Assembly: GCF_004366735.1 (NCBI RefSeq)
Contig: NZ_SOQX01000003.1
Coordinates: 206,507 to 270,506, forward strand
From: Thiohalophilus thiocyanatoxydans
GTDB taxonomy: Bacteria; Pseudomonadota; Gammaproteobacteria; UBA6429; Thiohalophilaceae
Length of the DNA stretch: 64,000 nt
Direction of reading: 5' to 3'
Part shown: piece after piece, positions 38,488 to 47,000 of the stretch
Layout: each line of letters starts with the position of its first letter
Position numbering within the stretch: position 1 is the stretch's first letter
Notes under the pieces: model-generated
Database searches by the model: none
What the model was told of the DNA's origin: nothing
The model's input: the letters and a program-made list of their open reading frames with translations, nothing else
Position numbers and translations under genes: made by a program

Positions 38488-39246
38488 GTGCGATCAATCA
38501 CGCGTGTATCCCTACCCATACTGGCATTAATCATGGCCGGGCTTCTGCCTCTGGCGTTCCCGCTGCCTGCCCATGCCAGCGAAGGTGGGTATCGGCTGCT
38601 CGAGCTGGACGGCTACAAGGTGAAGTGGGGAGACCGGCGCCTGGGTGTAGGGGCCAGCATCAGCTATGCCTTTGCCGCAAAGACGCTACAGTTCGATGAG
38701 GCGCGCAACTGTCGTGATCTGGCGCCGATTGAAGCGCTTTTTGGGGATGAACTCTCCAGCGAGACGCTGGCGCGCGAAACCGCGGCGGCGTTTCAGGTCT
38801 GGGAGCGCGCTGCCGGTCTGTCGTTCCATGAGGTTGACGATGCCCGGGATGCGGACATCATCCTCGGTGCCCAGGGACAGCCGCGTGGGCGGGCTTACGC
38901 CAACGTATCCTACGCACCCGATCCGGCGGAGGGGGTGCGCGCCATCGAACAGGCGCTGGTGTGCCTGAATCCCGACCATGAGTGGAAGATCGGGTTCAAC
39001 GGTGATAAGGATGTCTACGACATCCGCTATACGCTGATTCACGAGATCGGTCACGCCATCGGCCTGGACCATCCCGGGCCATCCGGGCAGGTGATGGCGT
39101 TTCGCTATACCGAGGCCTTCGACGATCTGCAGCCCGGCGATCTGCGTGGCGTCCAGTTGCTTTACGGGCGAGCCGCCGATGACGTCGTTACTCAACTGGC
39201 CCGGAAATCGAGCGACGAGACCCTCTCACGCCAGCAATCTGATTGA
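38488..39246 (+). CDS. Secreted matrixin-type (M10) zinc protease
   Basis: 252 residues from the GTG at 38488, with CAGGAG five to six bases upstream; a longer frame from 38392 has no good site. Signal peptide about residues 1-30 (ALIMAGLLPLAFPLPAHA). The zinc motif HEIGHAIGLDHP is at residues 185-196 (H185, H189, H195, catalytic E186). The methionine of the following VMAFRY could be the Met-turn. These are the marks of metzincin matrixins. No haemopexin-like or other C-terminal domain is present. Substrate unknown; it may process surface or host/competitor proteins. Confidence 0.87.
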   Translation: MRSITRVSLPILALIMAGLLPLAFPLPAHASEGGYRLLELDGYKVKWGDRRLGVGASISYAFAAKTLQFDEARNCRDLAPIEALFGDELSSETLARETAAAFQVWERAAGLSFHEVDDARDADIILGAQGQPRGRAYANVSYAPDPAEGVRAIEQALVCLNPDHEWKIGFNGDKDVYDIRYTLIHEIGHAIGLDHPGPSGQVMAFRYTEAFDDLQPGDLRGVQLLYGRAADDVVTQLARKSSDETLSRQQSD

Positions 39247-39294
39247 TCATTCTTTTATCATCGAGTTAAGGGTTTGTGCCGTCCGAATAGGAAA

Positions 39295-39320
39295 ACGGCA
39301 GGGACTTTCGCCGCTGCCGT
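39295..39320. terminator. Terminator between protease and PRC-barrel genes
   Basis: ACGGCAG / CTGCCGT stem; on the minus strand it is followed by TTTTCC, so it best fits the PRC-barrel gene. It also serves the converging protease gene. The same hairpin region, decayed, precedes the duplicate at 37815. Confidence 0.7.
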
Positions 39321-39355
39321 CTGTTATTCCACTATTATAAGTGGGTGACAGGAAT

Positions 39356-39823
39356 TCAATCCTGGGTTTTAAACTCCGGCGCAGACATCAGATCCTCGCG
39401 GGTCGATTTAATCTGCAGTTCGTCCTGATCAGAAGAGCCAGAGTGGCTTACATTATCCCAGCCAATGGCCACGTCTTTCTCACCCATGCCCAGGAATCCG
39501 CCGACACCGACGACAATACCCACGACCTGACCTTTCTGATCAATAATCAGGTCACTCACCGAGCCCACCTCCTCATTATTGGTGGTTTTAACCTCGGCTC
39601 CGATCAGGTTGCTTGCATGCCTGCCATTGGCCGGCGCAGAACTCAGATAGCCCTGGCTCTGCATCTGAGACTGGTCTTGCTTGTTATCCTGGTAACTCTG
39701 AGAACTCTGCTGTTCACGATCCATCTTCTTGTCAGAAGAGGATTCAGCCAGCACAGAACCCGCGCCTAACGCTATAACGGGTGTAACCAGTGCATAAAAG
39801 GTAAGTGAATGTAAATTTTTCAT
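39356..39823 (-). CDS. Exported PRC-barrel domain protein
   Basis: 155 residues from the ATG at 39823, with AAGGAG six bases upstream. Signal peptide residues 1-25 (TPVIALGAGSVLA). A Gln/Ser/Asp-rich linker (residues 27-58) leads into a PRC-barrel at about 65-150 (NLIGAEVKTTNNEEVGSVSD; VVGIVVGVGGFLGMGEKDVA). Exported PRC-barrel proteins are common near stress-related genes; function is unknown. A broken second copy lies at 37815-38036. Confidence 0.85.
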   Translation of the reverse strand: MKNLHSLTFYALVTPVIALGAGSVLAESSSDKKMDREQQSSQSYQDNKQDQSQMQSQGYLSSAPANGRHASNLIGAEVKTTNNEEVGSVSDLIIDQKGQVVGIVVGVGGFLGMGEKDVAIGWDNVSHSGSSDQDELQIKSTREDLMSAPEFKTQD

Positions 39824-40905
39824 ATGAATCTCCTTTGTATCGCTTATGTCGGTTGGACGAGATGTCCGGTTGAATCGCTTCATCACAGCTTTCTTTCCCG
39901 GTATATCCTTACCGGAAAGGGGCTGAATCGCCACGAGACATGGAATTCAGGATGAGGTGCTAAAGTACGCGATGTGAGTTTAACTGTCTGTTCGCTGACG
40001 TACCCAGGCGAGATCAGGAAGATTGAGAAAAAGTAACGGATTAGGAGTAAGCCAGGAGCGGGCATCAATCTGTTCGACGGCAAACGTCACGAGAAAAACG
40101 GAGCCTGCGCTTTGCCGGGGAGGTTAATGTGATTTGCAGAAGCAGAAATCCCGTAGTCACTTCCGGGTTTGAACTACCAGACACTACGTTGAGAAGAAAC
40201 CGAGAGGGGAAATAGTTCAAGACGAACCTGCCGGGAGTCTGATTATTCTGTTGTGTTTGATTATAAGTGCAAGGAAAAAATCGATCTTCGGATAAACAGA
40301 AAAATTGAGTGTGGTTTTTGGGTCGGACGACAGAAGGAATGTTTAATCGAGGGAATATCTTGATGTCTTGTTATATGTAATTATGTTGATTTGGACTGAG
40401 CAGGCTGTTTGCATATAGTCGGGTCAGACAAAGAGGAGCGTGTCATTCATGCTGAGTCGCAATATAGTGGCAGGGCAAAGGAAACTGCGTTGGGCAGTAT
40501 CTCCGGGTCAGAGACTGTTTTGCTTCGACGGTCGAAAGAGATGCGGAAGTGACTCGATTCCCTATCCGGTATCAGGAAACGAAAGAATATAGACCCGGTT
40601 AATTGAAACGGATGTAAGCGTTTCCTTTTCGGAGCAAGGAGCAATGGCGCCGTGACCGTCGCTTTGAACGGCTCACAAAACTGACGCTTCTGGCTCTGCC
40701 GGGGTGCTGACTTAACGATAGAGTAGGAGTAGGGGTATCTGGTCGTGGTGATGGAGGGTTGCCGGCGACAAGTTGCCATTTTCTTTTACATTAAGGGCCT
40801 CAATTCCTGCCAAAAGAGCATACAATCAATTGTGAATGAGTCAATCTATAAAGACTGAGGGTCCGCAAGCACAAGGGATGCATTTTCGGAAGTTTCCGGT
40901 CATAG
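39824..40905. other. 1.1-kb gap without a recognised gene
   Basis: Both strands show only short frames without domains or ribosome-binding sites. An open frame at 40447-40779 (minus) is not supported by start context or similarity. The sequence is more AT-rich than the neighbours. No known RNA was recognised. Confidence 0.4.
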
Positions 40906-41019
40906 GGCGAGGGTGACTGGACCATCCGAAGTTCGAGCAAGGAGCATGTCATAGACATCAAAGCAATCAGACTTTCGGCCCGCACACGAAGTGCGCTGCA
41001 CCATCAGCAGGATGCCGAG

Positions 41020-44000
41020 TTGCTGCGCGCGGAGTTGTTCAGTATCGAGCAACTGAAGCGTCATGCCGTCACGCTGGCCGGCCAGTACCAAATCAATCCG
41101 CACCCGGGTCCGGACCGGCTGTTGCCACGGCTGGCGGACAATGCCCGGGTTCTGCTCGCGGCGTATGACGTGGTCACCGCCGTCGCCACCCAGGGGCAAC
41201 GGATTGTGCCGGCGGAGGCCTGGTTGCTCGACAATTTCTACCTGATCGAGCAGCAGATCACCCTGGCGCGTCGGCACCTGCCGCGCGGGTACAGCCGGCA
41301 GTTGCCGCGACTGGCCGATGGCCCGTCGGCCGGATTCCCCCGCATCTACGACCTGGCGCTGGAGCTGATCTCGCACATGGACGGCCGCGTCGACAGCGAC
41401 AACGCCAGCCAGTTCATTGCCGCCTACCAGAGTGTCGAGCCCCTGAAGCTGGGCGAACTGTGGGCCTTCCCGATCATGCTGCAGCTGGCGCTGCTGGAAA
41501 ACCTGCGTCGCGTCGGGGTGCGCATCGCCCGGCGGCGCGAGGAGCGCGATGCGGCCATCAGCTGGGCGGACCGCATGCTCAAGGCGGCCGAAACCGAACC
41601 CAAACAGCTGATCCAGTTGCTGGCCGAGTTTGCCCATGCCGATGTGCCGCTGACCGCCCCGTTTGTGGAGGAGTTTTACGATCGTCTGCAGGCGCAGGGA
41701 CCGGCCATGGCTTTCGTACAAACCTGGGTCGAGCAGAAACTGCACGAACAGGGAGTGACCGCCGCCGGTTTGTCGGAGGCGGCCGGGCGCACCGCCGCGG
41801 CCAACCAGATTTCCATCGCCAACAGCATTGGCAGCCTGCGCTTTATTGGCGCGATGGACTGGAAGCATTACGTCGAGTCGCTCAGTGTCGTCGAACAGAT
41901 CCTGCGTGAAGACCCCATGGCGTTGTATGCCAGCCAGGATTTCGCCACCCGCGATCGCTATCGGCACGTCATCGAGGATCTGGCGCGACGCAGCAGCGGC
42001 AGCGAAATGGCAGTGGCACGCGAAGCCCTCGAGCTTGCGCAGGCCGCCGCACAACAGGGCGCGCAGGATCGCAGCGCGCATGTGGGCTACTACCTGATCG
42101 ATCAGGGCCGACCACAGCTGGAACGTGCGGTCGATTTCCGGCTGTCGTGGAAAACCCGGCTCAGCCGAAGGGGCCGGCAGCTCCGCCTCCCCCTTTATCT
42201 CGGCGCGATCCTGCTGCTCACGTTGCTGGTGACAGCGGCCGGGTTGATCCTGCCCGGCCTTGATACGGGTGGGGTCGATGGGGAGGGCTGGCGAATCGGA
42301 TTGCTGGCGCTGCCCCTCGTGATTGGCGCCTCGGCGCTGGCCGTGCCGCTGGTGAACCTGCTGGTCACACTGGTTCTGCAGCCGCATGCGTTGCCACGCC
42401 TGGATTTCTCCTCCGGGATTCCGGACTGCCACCGCACCATGGTGATCGTTCCCACCTTGCTGACGAAACCGGAGGATGTCGACGATCTGCTCGAAGCGAT
42501 GGCGATCCGCTACCTCGGCAATCGCGATCCCAATCTGTATTTTGCCCTGCTGACCGATTTTGCCGACGCCCCCGAACAAACGCTGCCGGGTGACGCAGCC
42601 CTGCTCGACTATGCTCGCGCCGAAGTCGAAGCGCTCAACGCAACCTACCACGAGGATCGCCCGTGCATCTTCTATCTGTTCCATCGGCCACGGGTGTGGA
42701 ACCCGTTTGAGTCGGTGTGGATGGGCTACGAGCGCAAGCGCGGCAAGCTGGAGCAGTTCAATGCCCGACTGCGGGGCGCGGCGCAAACAGCCTTCTCGGA
42801 TATCGTCGGTGATCAGTCCCTGCTTGGATCGATCCAGTACGTCATCACCCTGGATACCGATACGCAATTGCCACGCGACGCGGCACACACCCTGGTGGGC
42901 AACCTCGCGCATCCGCTTAACCGGCCGGTATACGATGCCGACAAGGGCCGTATTGTCGAAGGCTACGCGATCCTGCAACCGCGCGTCTCGATCAGCCTGA
43001 CCAGTGCGGGCCAGTCCCGCTTCACGAAATTGTTCGCGGGGGAGGCCGGCATCGATCCCTACACGCGCGAGGTGTCGGACGTCTACCAGGATCTGTTCGG
43101 GGAAGGCTCGTTTATCGGCAAGGGCATCTACGACGTCGATGCGTTTCGTCAGGCCGTCGACGGCCGCTTTCCGGAAAATCTCATCCTCAGCCACGACCTG
43201 CTGGAAAGCGGCTATGCGCGTTCGGCGCTGGTGACCGATGTCGAACTCATCGAGGAACATCCGGCCAGTGTTGCCATCGAGGCCAGCCGGCACCACCGCT
43301 GGATACGCGGCGACTGGCAGCTGGCCGGCTGGCTGCTGCCACGCGTGCCGGGCTCTCCCGGCCCGAATGGTGAGAAAGCGAGGCGGCAGGCGAACCCGCT
43401 CTCGGCCCTGTCGCGCTGGAAACTTTTCGACAATCTGCGGCGCAGTCTGGTGGCGCCTGCGCTGCTCGCCCTGCTGGCCGGCGGCTGGCTGCTGGGCCCG
43501 GGACCCGGGTGGCACTGGGGCTTGCTGGTCGTGACCGTGATATTTCTGCCCAGCCTGCTGACTGCCGCCGTCGAGCTGGTTCGCAAGCCCAAAGAATCCG
43601 ACTGGCGAGTACACCTGAATCTGACCGGCCGATCCGCGGGGCGCCCGCTCGTGCACGCTGTCCTGAGACTGGCCTTTTTACCCTACGACACGCTGATCTG
43701 CCTGGAGGCTATTTTGCTCTCGGGGCTGCGTATGCTGTTCACGCGACGCGGCCTGCTGCTGTGGACACTGCCGTCCTACGTACGCCGTAACGCAACCCGC
43801 ACACTCGCCGAATTTTTCCGGGAGATGTGGGTCGCACCGGTGATTGCACTGCTGCTGGGCGTGGCGTTGGCCATGGCAGGCCAGCCGGCGGCGTGGCTTG
43901 ATGCCGGTCCCATTCTGCTGCTGTGGCTGGTGTCGCCCGTCGCCGGCTGGTGGATCAGCCGGCCGCTGGCCGCCCCCGTGCCGGGTTTGAGCGCCGATCA

Positions 44001-47000
44001 GGAAGCCTTCCTGCGGATGTCGGCGCGGCGCACCTGGCGCTACTTCGCGGATTTCGTCGGACCCGAGGACAACTGGCTGCCCCCCGACAATGTCCAGGAC
44101 TACCCGGTAGCGGCCATCGCCTCGCGCACCTCGCCCACCAACATCGGCATGTCGTTGCTGGCCGATCTGGTGGCGGTCGATTTCGGTTACATCACGGTTG
44201 GGGAAGGCCTGCAGCGTATCGGCAACACGCTCGCCGCGATGGAAAAGCTGGAGCGCTACCGTGGCCATCTTTATAACTGGTATGACACGCGCACCCTGCA
44301 GCCGCTGCACCCGCAGTACATCTCGTCGGTCGACAGTGGCAACCTGGCCGGTTGCCTGCTTACCCTGCAGGCCGGACTGGCCGAGCTCAAAGATCAGCCG
44401 GTACTGTCGTCCAACACATTGCAGGGGTTGCAGGATACGCTGCAGGTGTTCGCTGAACAGCTGCCCGCGACGTCCGATCCGGAGCTTGCAAACAGGATCA
44501 GCTCGCTGCAGGACACGCTATGCACGTTGGCACTGAACGGCCCGCCCCGGACACTGGCTGATGCCGGAGATGCGCTGGATGAGATTCACCGTGCCGGCGG
44601 GGAGCTGATTGACTGGCTGCCGGCGGATAGCGAGACCGAGGGTGAACGGGTGTACTGGGCGCGGGCCTTCGACCGGCAATGCACGGCGCTTCGGGATGAA
44701 CTTCTGTTGCTGGTATCCGAGCCACGGTACTTCAGCACCATCCCGACACTGGCGGAACTGGCCGGCGCCCAGGCAACGCCGGGTGAGACGCGCTCGTCCG
44801 TCGCGGCCGAACGGCTTGGCGTGATCGACGATCTGCTGCAGCGTTGCCGCGCTCTGGCGGTGATGGACTTTGACTTTCTCTACGATAGCGCGTGCGGCCT
44901 GCTGGCCATCGGCTATGACGTGGGCGAACGGCGCCGCGATCCGTCCTGTTACGATCTGCTGGCCTCGGAAGCGCGCCTGGCCAGTTTTCTGTTGATTGCC
45001 CAGGGACAGCTGCCGCAGAAGCACTGGTTCTCGCTCGGCCGTCTGCTGACCAGTCACGGCGGCGAGGTCAGTCTGATCTCGTGGAGCGGCTCGATGTTCG
45101 AGTACCTGATGCCGCAGCTGATCATGCCGGGCTATCCCAACACCCTGCTGGAGCAGACCTGCAAGGCCGCGGTGTCGCGCCAGATCGAATACGGCCGGCA
45201 ACGGGAGGTGCCGTGGGGCATATCCGAGTCCTGCTATAACGCCACCGACATGCATCAGATCTACCAGTACCGGGCATTCGGTGTGCCCGGCCTGGGCTTC
45301 AAGCGCGGACTGGGCGACGATCTGGTGATCGCGCCCTATGCCAGTGCCCTGGCATTGACAGTGATGCCGCGCGAAGCCTGCCGTAACCTGCTGACGCTGG
45401 CCGGGCAGGGCTTTCTCGGCGCCTACGGTTTCTATGAGGCGATCGACTACACGCCCTCGCGGGTGCCGCGCGGCAAGCCGCACGCCATCGTGCAGGCCTT
45501 CATGGCGCATCATCAGGGTATGAGCCTGCTGGCGTATGCGCATGTCCTGCTCGATCAGCCGATGCAGCGCCGCTTCATGTCCGATCCGCTGACCCAGGCG
45601 ACCGAACTGCTGCTGCAGGAGCGGGTGCCGAAGAAGGGCGCCACCCTGCATCCGCACGCCGCCGAAGTGAGCGCGGCCGCCCATCCCCCCGGTGAGGACG
45701 CCGGCGCGATCATGCGCGTGTTTACCAATCCGAACACGCCGATCCCTGAAGTTCACCTGTTGTCGAACGGCCGCTACCACGTCATGGCGACCCATGCCGG
45801 CGGCAGCACCAGTCGCTGGCGCGACCTCGCCATCACCCGCTGGCGCGAGGACGCCGCCTCCGATGGCTGGGGCACTTTCATCTACCTGCGTGACCGCGAC
45901 AGCGGCCAGTACTGGTCGGCCGCGCACCAGCCGACCCTGCGCCGCGCCGACCACTACGAGGCGATCTTCGTGCAGGCGCGTGCTGAATACCGGCGACGCG
46001 ATCAGGCGATCGAAACCCACACCGAGATCAGCGTGTCGCCCGAGGACGACGTCGAGATCCGTCGGGTCACGCTCACCAACCAGTCGGCGCGTGCCCGGCA
46101 CATCGAGGTGACGAGCTACGCGGAAGTGGTGCTGGCGCCGTTGAATGCTGATCTGGCGCACCGCGCCTTCAGTAATCTGTTCGTGCAGACCGAAATCCTG
46201 CCCGAGCGGCAGGCGATCCTCTGCACCCGGCGTCCCCGCACACCGGGCGAGGAGGTGCCCTGGATGTTTCATCTGCTGGCTGCCCCCGGCGTGGTAGCCG
46301 ACGCGCCGTCCTACGAGACCGACCGCGCCCGCTTCATCGGGCGCGGGCGTACCGCGGCCAACCCGCAGGTGCTGGACAGCGGCGACAACCCGCCTGCCTC
46401 GTCGAGTCATGATTTATCCAATACGGCCGGGCCGGTGCTCGATCCCATCGTGGCGATCCGTCGCACCCTGACTCTGGCCGCCGACGAATCGGCGAGTGTG
46501 CAGATCATCTCCGGCGTCGCGGACACCCGCGAGGGCGCACTGGCCCTGCTGGAGAAATACTGTGACCGTCACTTCGTCAATCGTGCGTTCGAAATGGCCT
46601 GGTTCCAGAGCCAGGAGGTGCTGCGCCACCTCAATGTCACCGAAGTGGAGGCCCAGATCTATGGCCGGCTGGCCAATTCCGTGATCTACGGCACGGCACT
46701 GCGTCGCGCCAGCCCCGATGTCATTGCCCGCAACCAGCTGGGACAGTCCGGGCTGTGGCGCTTTGGCATCTCGGGGGATCTGCCCATCGTCCTGCTGCAC
46801 ATCGGCGACCTCAACCGCATCGTTCTGGTCAAGCAGGTACTGCAAGCGCATGCCTACTGGCGCATGAAGGGGCTGGCTGCCGATCTGGTGATCGTGAACG
46901 AGGATTTCTCGGGTTACCGGGCCGAGCTGCAGGATCGGATCATGGGCCTGATCAACGCGGGTCCCGAGGCGCAGATGATCGATAAGCCGGGCGGCGTCTT

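Noticed and set aside
40900..43656. Open reading frame of about 900 codons on the minus strand opposite ndvB
   Set aside because: It mirrors the GC-rich codon structure of the synthase, has a Gln/Arg/His-rich composition without domains, and no start context. The same applies to the minus-strand frames at 44518-46410 and 48247-49572.
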